The notes under the pieces are model-generated. The model was not told the DNA's origin. It saw nothing but the letters and a program-made list of their open reading frames with translations, and made no database searches. Below are positions 1 through 8,189 of a stretch of DNA of 64,000 bases, piece by piece; position 1 is the first letter of the stretch, and each line of letters opens with the position of its first letter. This DNA is from a gamma proteobacterium symbiont of Taylorina sp. Lineage in GTDB: Bacteria > Pseudomonadota > Gammaproteobacteria > GRL18. Position numbers and translations under genes: made by a program. The stretch is taken from contig JAHXIV010000013.1 in assembly GCA_025655455.1 (NCBI GenBank), positions 1-64,000 of the forward strand. The letters run 5' to 3'.

Positions 1-48
1 AAATTCCATATAAATATTATCAGGCTATTCCCGCATTCAGTCCAACTA

Positions 49-78
49 AGTTTTTATGTCAGGTATGACATAAAAACT
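49..78. repeat. Perfect palindrome at the broken end of the integrase gene
   Basis: A 13-base arm (AGTTTTTATGTCA, 49-61) is followed by four bases and its exact reverse complement (66-78). It lies immediately beyond the premature stop of the integrase remnant. It could be a hairpin terminator, the end of a small mobile element or part of an attachment site; the sequence does not decide between these. Confidence 0.6.
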
Positions 79-79
79 C

Positions 80-916
80 TTAATTCGTTCTTGTTTGAAT
101 AGAGTAGCAAAGGCTGCTATCCAGGTATTGAAAAAAGCTGACTATCTCAGGCAATCCAGTAATAGGCTCTCCCCCTTCTTCTTCTGGGGCAATATCGAAA
201 ATATGTTCTATTTTAGGCTCAGTACTACCAAAGTATTTACGATTTAACTTATCAATAGGGGAGTGTTCAATGTGATCACCATTTTCACACCAGCTAAAAA
301 ACTGTTTAAGTAGAGTAAGAATGCTCATGGCTAATTCTGGTGTGCCACGATTGATAGTATTGTAAATAAGTTCCTGTACGCCCTGGCTTGTTACTTCTCT
401 AAGCACTATATCACCAAGAACAATGCCTTCAAATCCTTTACGTTCACCCAAAATCTCAGCACTAATTATATGTCTTGCTGTCTCTGGTGTTCGCCTATTT
501 ACTTCAAGAGTTTTATAAAAATCTTCAATTTTCTCACCCAAAGTAATATTTAATTTATTTTCATACTCTCTTTTTTCTTCATCAACATGCTTTTGTTCTT
601 TAGCTGTAAGTAAATTACCTGCCTTATGTTGGGCTTTTAAAAAAAGCAACTTTTCCCGTGCATCTGAAAGGGTGATATTTCTAGTTTCTTCATCACTTTC
701 ATATTTATCCACAAAATAACCAATAGTATAAACTCGACTTTTTCTATCTTTTGTCATGTATCGCCAGATAAAAGTTTTATTTCCAGAAGGAGATATTCTT
801 ATTCTCAACCCTTTAGAAGCATGATCTTTTAATTCAAACTGTTTTTCTTTAATTTTGAGTTTGTTCAGGTATGTGGTGGTAAAGCCATTTTTGGGTGATA
901 TAATTTGTTTAGCCAT
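80..916 (-). pseudogene. Tyrosine-recombinase (phage-type) integrase, 3'-truncated
   Basis: The product is about 278 residues from the ATG at 916, which has AAGGAA seven bases upstream; a longer frame to 1012 lacks such a site. Residues 1-100 look like the arm-type DNA-binding domain of prophage/island integrases (IRISPSGNKTFIWRY, then YTIGYF and LSDAREK). Residues 120-270 look like the alpha-helical core-binding domain. The frame stops just where the catalytic domain (Arg...His-x-x-Arg...Tyr) should begin, next to a palindrome. It is therefore inactive as a recombinase, or continues in a rearranged form outside the window. It is probably a relic of an integrated element whose other end is not visible. 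Confidence 0.75.
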
Positions 917-1108
917 GATAGTTCCTTGATTAACTATTTTGGTCAGGGTGGTTGGTGTGTTGGTAGCATACCAGCCGTCCATTTGTTTACCTAAGAGATT
1001 CAAGGTAAACATTTAGGTAAACATTTTTCTGTACTTAGATGTTTTTGAATGTCCCTATTTAAGATAAGCATATACCTTAAATCCTTTTCTGACAATAGGT
1101 TTGCAGGG

Positions 1109-1996
1109 CTATTTGGGATTACTTGAGGAAGAAGGAGAAGGTACTAAATTTTCCTGCTTAAGAAAATCAATTAATAACTGACCATGTGTTTCAATTTTAT
1201 CGACAGAATCATGATCAGCCTCTTCTATTATCAGCAAACGCCCATTAGAATTATTTTTTTGAATGGCATAAGCATCTTCCAACGGCACAGTACTATCGTG
1301 AGTACCATGGACAATTAAAGTGGGAATAGTGATATTCCTGATAGTATTCACCGGTGCTATTTCCTTAAATTGATGACCAATAATCCACTGTATATAAAAG
1401 TTCAGGAATTTTATTATCAGCCCCGGTAGTTTAAAATTCTGAAAATAACGGGTCATCAGCCATTGCGGACTGCCAAAGGCTGAAACACTGATCACGGCTG
1501 AAATATCATCTCGTTTTGAGGCGCTATACAAAACAGCACCCGCGCCGACTGAATGACCTAATAAAATAATTTTTCCATTAAATCCTTTATTTTGCTTTGC
1601 CTGCTCAATCGTGTGATTAATATCCTCAGAAAATCTCGGTAATGCTGAATAGGTATCCCATTCACTTTTACCATGACACCTTGAATCCAGCAATTGTACA
1701 TTCATCCCGGCATGATAGAAAGTTGCTGCAATCGGTAACATAAGCTCAGAATTACTCCCCCATCCATGCATAATAATAATCAAAGGTGCCGATTCTTTTG
1801 TGGCTATAAACCAGGAGAATAGTTTTTTATTGTTAGCCGTCAGTATCTCCAGTTCTTTATAATCCATAGCAAAATCTGCTGGGGTTTTGCTTTCAATAAT
1901 TCGTGGTGGAATAAAGCCGATATGAAGCAGAATCAAAGCTATCATTAATATTAAAGCTATTGCAACGACAGTAGTTAACAGATAAGTGATCATCAT
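1109..1996 (-). CDS. Alpha/beta hydrolase with N-terminal membrane anchor
   Basis: The 295-residue protein begins with a hydrophobic segment (about residues 3-27) that should anchor it in the inner membrane. The rest has the alpha/beta-hydrolase signature: HGWG (oxyanion loop), GHSVGAG (nucleophile elbow Ser), HGTHDSTVP (acid Asp) and EADHDSV (catalytic His). A Ser/Pro-rich tail follows. The family covers esterases, lipases and peptidases, so the substrate cannot be named. Either of the first two Met codons could be the start; only a weak CAGG lies upstream. Confidence 0.8.
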   Translation of the reverse strand: MMITYLLTTVVAIALILMIALILLHIGFIPPRIIESKTPADFAMDYKELEILTANNKKLFSWFIATKESAPLIIIMHGWGSNSELMLPIAATFYHAGMNVQLLDSRCHGKSEWDTYSALPRFSEDINHTIEQAKQNKGFNGKIILLGHSVGAGAVLYSASKRDDISAVISVSAFGSPQWLMTRYFQNFKLPGLIIKFLNFYIQWIIGHQFKEIAPVNTIRNITIPTLIVHGTHDSTVPLEDAYAIQKNNSNGRLLIIEEADHDSVDKIETHGQLLIDFLKQENLVPSPSSSSNPK

Positions 1997-2035
1997 TTAG
2001 CCTGAACAGGTGAGCTTAACCCTTGAAAAACAATC

Positions 2036-2377
2036 TTAATGATGATGTGCTTCAGGATCAGGAAGTGATTGTCCTTTTATTATTGCTGTCACAGCCGTCA
2101 CCGGATCAGCTTCCGATGTCCTGATCACCTGTATATTCCGATAGGCCATTTTATGAATAAAACCTTCCCCGCACCCTGCTGTAATAAGAACATCAACCAC
2201 ATCAATTGGATGTGCTCCCCCCTGCCATGCATGCATAGACATTTCCTTAGCTAAATCAAGGCGCTCTATTTCAACAGGGACATCATTCTCTTTGGCTTGA
2301 TAGACAATAAAACGACGGGTTTTTCCCGCATGACCGGTAATGGTACGAAAATTTTGACTGGTAACTGCTATTTTCAT
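2036..2377 (-). CDS. NifX/NifB-type dinitrogenase iron-molybdenum cofactor family protein
   Basis: The 113-residue protein starts MKIAVTSQ, with AAGGAAA upstream; an in-frame ATG 24 bases earlier would place that ribosome site inside the gene, so it is not used here. The fold family is recognisable from the N-terminal strand, the ITGHAGK segment, the DVLITAGCGEGF motif and the alternating beta/alpha pattern. The family binds or carries metal clusters; members outside nif loci are common and poorly characterised. No nif genes are visible, so nitrogen fixation should not be inferred. The C-terminus ends in three histidines. Confidence 0.75.
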   Translation of the reverse strand: MKIAVTSQNFRTITGHAGKTRRFIVYQAKENDVPVEIERLDLAKEMSMHAWQGGAHPIDVVDVLITAGCGEGFIHKMAYRNIQVIRTSEADPVTAVTAIIKGQSLPDPEAHHH

Positions 2378-2501
2378 AGAAATATTTTCCTTAATAATCA
2401 ATGAGTCTCTATAGATTATGCTAAAATTACTCTATTATCAGTGATATTATCACGCTTAACGCTATAAGCAGAGAATAATAATTAACTCCAGGATAACCCA
2501 G

Positions 2502-3140
2502 ATGAAAGCCGTTAAATTTTACTCACCGCTGGAAGAAAAAATTAATATTATTTCCCATGCATCTGGTCTTATTCTCAGTATTATTGCACTAATCCTTTTA
2601 GTCACCAATAAACATATCAACGGCAATCTATTATATCTGTTTAGTTTTGGTGTCTTTGGGATCAGTTTAATTGTGTTATATGCCGCTTCTACCTTTTATC
2701 ATAATGCAATTGATCCTGTACTAAGAAACAAGCTAAGGATAATAGATCATGCATCCATTTATGTACTTATTGCAGGCACCTATACGCCTTTTACACTCAT
2801 CACCCTTAATTCCCAGTCAGGCTTGAATATCTTTTATATTAGCTGGATCATGGCATTTACAGGAATTATATTAAAAATATTTTTTACCGGAAAGTACCAG
2901 TTGATCTCAACACTTATCTATATTTTTATGGGATGGATGATTGTTTTTGCCATTGAAGAATTAGTCAGTCAATTATCTTCAGAAGGTTTATTCTGGCTTG
3001 TTAGCGGCGGACTATCCTATACACTGGGGGCTATTTTATATGGTATCAAGAGAATAAAATTTAACCATGCTATATTTCATATTTTTGTTCTAATAGGTAG
3101 TTTTAGTCATTTTATAGCTGTTCGATATTATATACTTTAA
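2502..3140 (+). CDS. trhA: Haemolysin III family membrane protein (PAQR-like)
   Basis: The 212-residue protein has seven predicted membrane segments. It has the family hallmarks: ISHASGLILS in the first helix, ASTFYHN, RIIDHASIYVLIAGTYTPF and FNHAIFHIFVLIGSFSHF. The conserved His and Asp residues correspond to the metal site of PAQR/haemolysin III proteins. Bacterial members have been linked to membrane-lipid homeostasis; the haemolysin name is historical. The length matches the family (about 205-215). AGGAT lies upstream of the ATG. It is convergent with the histidine kinase, with a 14-base gap. Confidence 0.88.
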   Translation: MKAVKFYSPLEEKINIISHASGLILSIIALILLVTNKHINGNLLYLFSFGVFGISLIVLYAASTFYHNAIDPVLRNKLRIIDHASIYVLIAGTYTPFTLITLNSQSGLNIFYISWIMAFTGIILKIFFTGKYQLISTLIYIFMGWMIVFAIEELVSQLSSEGLFWLVSGGLSYTLGAILYGIKRIKFNHAIFHIFVLIGSFSHFIAVRYYIL

Positions 3141-3154
3141 TTATAAGCTTATCC

Positions 3155-5185
3155 TCAGGAGCAAACAGGCAGGATAATTTCCACTAAAGCTCCACCCTCC
3201 CCTGCATTTTTTATATTTAAACAGCCACTGTGATTTTGAATAATACCCAGAGAAATTGACAATCCCAGCCCAGTACCCTGACCTATCATTTTTGTGGTAA
3301 AAAACGGATCAAATATCTGATCCATGATAACTTCATCTATACCAGCCCCTTGATCATAAATAGATAATGTCATTTCTTCATTGTCAGTAGTCAATGAAAA
3401 TTTGATTTCACTATTTGTTATAAATTTATCATGTCTATGCTGTTCAGCATTGGCATGAATAGCATTAAGTAATATATTGACCAGAGCCTGTTGTAATTTT
3501 CCCTGATCACCCATGATCATAATTGCCGCATGTTCCTGAATCATCTCTATCCCTGTCAGCCGTACTTTATAACGCCGTGCCTCCTGTTTGACCAGTCCAT
3601 CCAGAGTTGTTAATAATTCAATGATATTAATACGCTTCAGTTCTTTTTCCGGTGTCTGGCGAGCAAAGCTCAGGACACCATGTACAATATCAGAAGCCCT
3701 TGTTACTTCTTCATCCAGAGAGCGGATATCTTCCAGCATATTATTAAGGGAGGTTTTTAAATCTGTATTTTTTACTGCAGCACTATGATTTATTGCTGTA
3801 CTATGAGTATCAATTTGAAGATTCTTATCAATATCACGGCGAATCAGACGTGATAAAGAGCGAATATTATTGAGTGGATTATTAATTTCATGACCAATAC
3901 CTGCCGCCATTTGTCCCAGACTGGCTAGTTTGGCACTTTGTACCATCCTGTCCTCAGCTTTAACACGTTCATATTGTTCCTGCTCCAGTTTCTTTGCCAT
4001 ATAGGTAAAAGATTCAGAAGATTCCTGTATTTCATCAATATTACTATTCACAGCAGTCAGTGTATTTGCATCAGTTTTGTCAGCATAGGTTTTTAGCTTT
4101 TCAGCCAATTGCAAAATAGGCGTAGAAATTGAGCGGGAAGCAAAATGTGCCAGAAAAAGACTACTAATAATGGCAATCCCCGTCAGCAGCCAGATTCCAA
4201 CACGAATTCTGTCAAAGTTGGAAGTAAACACTTTATCCTGAACTTCACTCACAATGACCCATGAGGCCAATGAACTGGGATAAGGAAAGTACTCCATATA
4301 ATAATAATGAGTATTATTTTCAGGATTTGCAATAGCACCATAGGACTGTTTTTGGAACGCATCCCAGATTAAACCATTATCTATTGCCTGGATTTTTTCC
4401 GATGAAGGCTTAAGTTGTGCAAAAGTTAATCTGGCATCCTCATATAATATCTGCCCGTTACGCAAATTATTTTCTTCATCAATTTCTGCAATCAATAAAT
4501 GACCATCATATAAACGTGCTGCCAATTCCAGCAACTGATCAATATGAATCCCATTGATGATCACTGCCAGATAACCAACTCGCTTACCCTCATACAGCAG
4601 CGGCACAACAGCATCTGGAATCACCCGACTATATTCACTGCCAAATTCATCACGAGTCTGCGGCAGCTCAATAAAACTAATAGTATTGAGGGGTAATTCG
4701 GACAGCAGTTTGATGTATTCAGGATTAATAATCTCCTTATCCATAATAAGATAAGGATCGAAGCCTTCATAGTGAGTAATCACTTCCCGTTCTGCTTTTA
4801 CTTTAAGCAGGGTATTACCTCTAATATCCATAATCCTAAAAGTATCAAACAAGGCAATAACTGATTGGTATTGTTCAAGAAAACGGCTCAGCTCTGCCAG
4901 TTTATGGTCATAATCAGAATGTTTTTTAGATTTTCGAGCTAAATCCAGTACCGGAAAAAATTGTTTTAAGGCTTTGGAATCAGCTAACTTTAAAATCAAA
5001 TCCTGATCAGCTAATAAACTCCTGGAGACTTCAGCAGAAATATTTTCTAAATTACGCTGAATATCATCTGTCGCTTTCTGGTGATAGAGATTCTGTACAT
5101 AATAAGTAGCAAATAGCCCCAGAACAGTTGCCGGTAATAAAGTCACCAGAGTCACCCAGCGAAAAATATAGGACTTCAATTTCAT
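3155..5185 (-). CDS. Sensor histidine kinase with extracytoplasmic Cache-like sensor
   Basis: The 676-residue inner-membrane kinase has one membrane helix (about 12-30), a roughly 290-residue periplasmic domain resembling a double Cache sensor, a second helix (about 328-350) and a HAMP-like linker. A HisKA domain with phospho-acceptor His in GHEINNPLNN (near 428) and a HATPase domain follow, with N-box (NILLNAIHANAE), G1 (DQGAGID), F-box (DPFFTTK) and G2 (GTGLGLS). This layout resembles kinases of NtrC-type systems (DctB-like). No response regulator lies beside it, so its partner is encoded elsewhere. It is divergent from lptM, sharing the roughly 100-base spacer. Confidence 0.9.
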   Translation of the reverse strand: MKLKSYIFRWVTLVTLLPATVLGLFATYYVQNLYHQKATDDIQRNLENISAEVSRSLLADQDLILKLADSKALKQFFPVLDLARKSKKHSDYDHKLAELSRFLEQYQSVIALFDTFRIMDIRGNTLLKVKAEREVITHYEGFDPYLIMDKEIINPEYIKLLSELPLNTISFIELPQTRDEFGSEYSRVIPDAVVPLLYEGKRVGYLAVIINGIHIDQLLELAARLYDGHLLIAEIDEENNLRNGQILYEDARLTFAQLKPSSEKIQAIDNGLIWDAFQKQSYGAIANPENNTHYYYMEYFPYPSSLASWVIVSEVQDKVFTSNFDRIRVGIWLLTGIAIISSLFLAHFASRSISTPILQLAEKLKTYADKTDANTLTAVNSNIDEIQESSESFTYMAKKLEQEQYERVKAEDRMVQSAKLASLGQMAAGIGHEINNPLNNIRSLSRLIRRDIDKNLQIDTHSTAINHSAAVKNTDLKTSLNNMLEDIRSLDEEVTRASDIVHGVLSFARQTPEKELKRINIIELLTTLDGLVKQEARRYKVRLTGIEMIQEHAAIMIMGDQGKLQQALVNILLNAIHANAEQHRHDKFITNSEIKFSLTTDNEEMTLSIYDQGAGIDEVIMDQIFDPFFTTKMIGQGTGLGLSISLGIIQNHSGCLNIKNAGEGGALVEIILPVCS

Positions 5186-5286
5186 GTTCTTTAGAATGCC
5201 TGTTTTTTAAGGTATAATAATGTAGTAGAAAGTATGGCTCGGAGTCAAACGAAAGAAATATCCAGCTTAATGTTGAACAAAGTAAC

Positions 5287-5436
5287 ATGATGGAAAAAAT
5301 TATGAAATGGTGTCGAGCAGAACTAGTACTTTATTTGATTATTGCTATATTAGGTTTTGGCAATATGATTGCTGCCTGTGGTCAAAAAGGTTCATTATAT
5401 TTACCTTCAGAAACAAACTCTTCACAACAAAATTAA
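5287..5436 (+). CDS. lptM: Small LPS-assembly lipoprotein LptM (YifL)
   Basis: The short gene (49 residues from 5287; 5290 or 5302 are alternative ATGs) encodes a lipoprotein signal of charged start, hydrophobic core and lipobox IAAC, then the diagnostic GQKGSLYLP directly after the lipidated Cys. LptM is known to bind the LptD/LptE outer-membrane LPS translocon and help LptD mature. The stop TAA at 5434-5436 overlaps the ATG of ychJ by one base (TAATG), so the two are probably translationally coupled. The start choice is uncertain because no strong ribosome site precedes any of the ATGs. Confidence 0.88.
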   Translation: MMEKIMKWCRAELVLYLIIAILGFGNMIAACGQKGSLYLPSETNSSQQN

Positions 5437-5852
5437 TGACTCAACTATACCCTGCAGCCGCAGCAGATTGCCCTTGTCAATCAGGTTTGGTTTTTGAGCA
5501 GTGCTGCCGGCGTTTTTTATCCACTTCAGATCAGGGTACTCTGAAGCCAGATACGGCAGAGCAATTAATGCGTTCACGCTATTGTGCCTTTGTTTTAATG
5601 GATAGTGATTACTTACTAAGAACCTGGCATCCTGATTATCGACCCGCCACATTATCAGTGGATAATTCTGAGCAACACTGGATTGGCTTAAAAGTTATAA
5701 AAACGGTTCAAGGTAAAAAAAATGATAGAAAAGGACAGGTTCACTTTATTGCCCGTTATAAAATTAATGGCAAGGCACATAGAATAGATGAGAATTCATT
5801 TTTTAAAAAAATTGAAGGTCAATGGCTTTATTTAAGTGCAATTGCTGATTAA
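5436..5852 (+). CDS. ychJ: YchJ family protein with SEC-C metal-binding motif
   Basis: The 138-residue protein begins MTQLYP at the ATG overlapping the lptM stop; an upstream in-frame start would read through lptM in another frame. The N-terminus has a SEC-C-type cysteine cluster (CPCQSG...CC) that binds zinc. A NTF2-like domain follows, starting TAEQLMRSRYCAFV and continuing YLLRTWHP and a conserved FIARYKINGKAHRIDENS strand pair. The family (UPF0225) has no established function. The match in length and motif order is good. Confidence 0.88.
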   Translation: MTQLYPAAAADCPCQSGLVFEQCCRRFLSTSDQGTLKPDTAEQLMRSRYCAFVLMDSDYLLRTWHPDYRPATLSVDNSEQHWIGLKVIKTVQGKKNDRKGQVHFIARYKINGKAHRIDENSFFKKIEGQWLYLSAIAD

Positions 5853-5875
5853 TTATCAATAAATTGCTTAAAAAT

Positions 5876-5903
5876 TTGACAAAAAATTTAAACTTGTTAA
5901 ATT
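5876..5903 (+). promoter_or_regulatory. Possible sigma-70 promoter for the cold-shock-domain gene
   Basis: A perfect -35 hexamer TTGACA (5876-5881) is followed after 16 bases by TAAATT (4 of 6 matches to the -10 consensus). Transcription from here would give a leader of over 220 bases before the ATG at 6137, which contains the palindromes described below. The assignment is only by consensus. Confidence 0.4.
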
Positions 5904-5949
5904 ATGCCACTAATTATTTTTTTCACTTTATTTATTGATATTTAAGAGT

Positions 5950-6038
5950 CCTTAACCAAAAAAGTTTGGCTGAAATTATTTAAGTAATATTATAAATTAC
6001 TTAAAATGATTTTAGTTTAATTTTTTGTTACTCAAGAG
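5950..6038 (-). repeat. Dispersed repeat family R3, copy 1
   Basis: Read on the minus strand, 6038-6018 is identical over 21 bases to 17063-17083 (starts CTCTTGAGTAAC). The following roughly 50 bases remain similar, both forming a palindrome around ATTTTAAGT...ACTTAAA. The two copies lie in opposite orientation about 11 kb apart. Outer arms AAGTTTGGCTGAA (5962-5974) and its complement (6041-6053) enclose this copy. Confidence 0.65.
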
Positions 6039-6050
6039 CCTTCAGCCAAA

Positions 6051-6116
6051 CTTGAAATTATCCGCCATTGTTTTGGTCATATAAAATTTCAAATAAAATG
6101 GCTGGATAATTTCAAG
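6051..6116 (+). promoter_or_regulatory. Structured leader hairpin before the cold-shock-domain gene
   Basis: CTTGAAATTATCC (6051-6063) and its exact complement (6104-6116) would form a 13-bp stem, extended by CCAT/ATGG inside, ending 20 bases before the gene. It sits within an untranslated leader. Cold-shock mRNAs are known for long, structured, temperature-sensitive leaders; a role here is an inference. It could equally be a mobile palindromic repeat. Confidence 0.45.
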
Positions 6117-6136
6117 TTATATTAAGAGTTTTATAT

Positions 6137-6598
6137 ATGCTAAACATAAAAAATCTATTCGTTATCATTTTCTCAGCTATTTTATCTGCAATAATAACCA
6201 TGGGGATTTCAAAAGCAATCCCGCTGGGAATACTATCCGGCTATCTTCTGAGCAGTTTCCTGGCTGGTTTTGTGATCCTGGTTGTATTCAGCTTTATGAC
6301 AGCTTCAACACAAACTGCAATACAAAGCTCAGCCAATGGCAGCAAAAAATCAGCAAAATCTCAATCCAAACCTGCAGCTGGTAAAATCACCTCTGCCCAT
6401 GAAGAAGGCACTGTCAAATGGTTTGATAGTAAAAAAGGCTATGGCTTTATTACCCGATCCATGGGTGAAGACATTTTTGTTCATTTTCGTTCTATTCAGG
6501 GCAATGGTTATCGTTCCCTGCAGGAAGGGCAAGCAGTTAAATATATTGTCACCAAGGGTGATAAAGGTCCACAGGCTGAAGATATTCACGTTGTTTAA
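6137..6598 (+). CDS. Membrane-anchored cold-shock-domain protein
   Basis: The 153-residue protein has two hydrophobic segments (about residues 7-28 and 32-54), a basic low-complexity linker (about 65-88) and a full cold-shock domain (about 90-153). The RNA-binding motifs are present: GTVKWFDSKKGYGFI (RNP1) and DIFVHFRSI (RNP2). This makes it a single-strand nucleic-acid binding domain tethered to the inner membrane. Similar proteins occur in other gammaproteobacteria without an assigned role. The unusually long upstream leader with two nested palindromes suggests post-transcriptional control. Confidence 0.85.
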   Translation: MLNIKNLFVIIFSAILSAIITMGISKAIPLGILSGYLLSSFLAGFVILVVFSFMTASTQTAIQSSANGSKKSAKSQSKPAAGKITSAHEEGTVKWFDSKKGYGFITRSMGEDIFVHFRSIQGNGYRSLQEGQAVKYIVTKGDKGPQAEDIHVV

Positions 6599-6619
6599 TT
6601 CGTTCAAGGAGAGAATATC

Positions 6620-6970
6620 TTGCCGGAACAGTCCATAGAGGTTGAATGCTCACATTGTCATGAGGCGGCTCATTATAAGCTGGGTCATGACAGTGATATT
6701 GATGAAGCCCTGACACATCTTAAAGGTAAAACACAGATTCAGATTAAGTCCATTATCAAGAACCATAAACTTGATAAGGCGGAATACGGCTATGCACTCT
6801 ATGCCTGTCCAAAGTGTCTCAGTCTCTACAACCCTTATGATGTCAGAGTTGAATATGATGAAATCATGCTATTTCAACCTTTTTATAAGTGTCAGCAATG
6901 TAATATTACCCTGACTAAAGCCAAACAGCCTTATACTGACTATATTTGTAAGGAATGTGGACAGAATTAA
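6620..6970 (+). CDS. Small zinc-ribbon protein with four CxxC pairs
   Basis: The 116-residue soluble protein begins at a TTG codon. The start is chosen because AAGGAGAG sits just upstream and no nearer ATG keeps the first Cys pair. Four CxxC pairs (CSHC, CPKC, CQQC, CKEC) could bind two zinc ions. No enzymatic motif is visible and I do not recognise the family. It follows the cold-shock-domain gene by 21 bases, so the two may form an operon, which hints at a nucleic-acid-related role. It ends six bases before the convergent frdB. Confidence 0.7.
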   Translation: MPEQSIEVECSHCHEAAHYKLGHDSDIDEALTHLKGKTQIQIKSIIKNHKLDKAEYGYALYACPKCLSLYNPYDVRVEYDEIMLFQPFYKCQQCNITLTKAKQPYTDYICKECGQN

Positions 6971-6975
6971 CTCTT

Positions 6976-7731
6976 TTACCCCTCGCAGGAGCAGGCTTTC
7001 TTCAGTCCAACTTCTAACATCTTACGCCTTAAATAAGCTATTTTAGATTGCAGAGGCAATTTTTTTGGACAGACGTCCTCACAACCTAATAAGGTCATGC
7101 AGCCGAAAACACCATCTTCATCACCCACCAGCTCATAATAATCATCTCCACTGCGTTCATCTCTGGGATCCAGCTGATAGCGTGTAATTTTATTCAAACC
7201 GACAGCCCCTGCAAATTCTTCTCTCATCTGAATAGTGCCGCATCCGGCAACACAGCATCCACATTCAATACATCGATCCAGCTCATAAATTTGTTCCGCT
7301 AATTCCGGCTCCATACGTGGCTCCAGACGGTTATAATCAGCGGCTTCATTTTGATGAATCCAGGCTTCAAGCCGTTCATTCATAGCGCGCATCCAGTTGC
7401 CGGTAAACACCGATAAATCACCAATTAATTCAAACACAGGCAGTGGTGCAAGAGAAATTTCAGCTTCCATTTTTGCTGTCAGAGTACTGCAGGCTAATCC
7501 TGGTTTACCATTGATGATCATGGCACAGCTCCCGCAAATCCCGGCACGACAGACAAAATCAAATTTTAAAGAAGCGTCATGATACTGACGAATATCATTT
7601 AAAGCAATAAACAATGTCATACCGGGTGCTTCTTCAATTTCAAAGCATTCAATACGCGGTTTATCACCCACAACATGCGGATCAAAGCGTAAAATACTGA
7701 TCTTTAATAAGCGCCCTTTTTCAATAATCAT
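6976..7731 (-). CDS. frdB: Fumarate reductase iron-sulfur subunit, Wolinella type
   Basis: About 251 residues from the ATG at 7731; the frame extends to 7788 but the family N-terminus (LLKISILRFDP) begins just after 7731. The protein carries the [2Fe-2S] site CRAGICGSC...C near residue 70, the [4Fe-4S] site CIECGCCVAGCG and the [3Fe-4S] site CMTLLGCEDVCP. It closely resembles remembered Wolinella FrdB (DRCIECGCC; DGVFGCMTLL). It passes electrons between FrdA and the di-haem FrdC. Unlike Wolinella, it is not next to frdA: about 9.4 kb with a type I secretion cassette intervene, so it needs its own promoter in 7732-8428. Confidence 0.92.
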   Translation of the reverse strand: MIIEKGRLLKISILRFDPHVVGDKPRIECFEIEEAPGMTLFIALNDIRQYHDASLKFDFVCRAGICGSCAMIINGKPGLACSTLTAKMEAEISLAPLPVFELIGDLSVFTGNWMRAMNERLEAWIHQNEAADYNRLEPRMEPELAEQIYELDRCIECGCCVAGCGTIQMREEFAGAVGLNKITRYQLDPRDERSGDDYYELVGDEDGVFGCMTLLGCEDVCPKKLPLQSKIAYLRRKMLEVGLKKACSCEG

Positions 7732-7923
7732 AAAATGATACTTACCATATTTTATTAAAATCAAAGTTTTTATTATTATCACAGTCACATAATAATAATT
7801 CTACGGTTTCATCAGGGGCATCAATTAATCGGAGAAGTTATATAACCACCTGAACTGTATAATATAGGATTTTACATTATTTTATTAATAATTAACTTTT
7901 ACAATAAGCAATAAGTCATTGAT

Positions 7924-8189
7924 TTATCCACCAACTGATTATTGTACCTAAAAAGTGAATATTAGTGATTAATTCTATATCTTTCATGTCAATAAGTAAA
8001 TTCAGCAAAATACATAAGTTATTGAATTAAAATATTTTTTGTTTCAAGAAAATATGTATGTACAAACTTTAAGCAAATAATATGTAAGCTAATAATAGCA
8101 CTATTTTGATACGGTTATTCAAACTTATTAACAAAGTTATCCACAGAATCTGTGGATGATTCATGCCCTTAGTTGTAACGTGTTGATAA
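7924..8189. other. Cluster of DnaA-box-like sites
   Basis: TTATCCACA at 8137-8145 is a perfect match to the bacterial DnaA box TTATNCACA. One-mismatch sites are TTATCCACC (7924-7932), TCATCCACA on the minus strand (8151-8159) and TTATCAACA on the minus strand (8181-8189). The flanking sequence is strongly AT-rich. None of the usual origin neighbours (dnaA, dnaN, mnmG, rpmH) is here. It may be a DnaA-regulated promoter, a relic of a mobile replicon, or chance in AT-rich DNA. Confidence 0.35.
8139..8157. promoter_or_regulatory. 19-bp perfect palindrome, possible operator
   Basis: ATCCACAGA and its complement TCTGTGGAT flank one central A. The dyad overlaps the two head-to-head DnaA-box-like sites and lies about 270 bases upstream of the TolC-like gene and 400 upstream of frdB. 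The symmetry suits a dimeric regulator, but no regulator gene is nearby. Confidence 0.4.

Noticed and set aside
2036-2377. Evidence for nitrogen fixation
   Set aside because: A lone NifX/NifB-like protein occurs in many non-fixers; no nif genes are nearby.
5064-5288. 74-codon minus-strand frame overlapping the histidine-kinase start
   Set aside because: It overlaps the kinase N-terminus in another frame and has no ribosome site or recognisable feature.
7924-8189. Chromosomal oriC
   Set aside because: DnaA boxes are present, but dnaA, dnaN, mnmG and rpmH are absent; kept only as a candidate DnaA-binding region.
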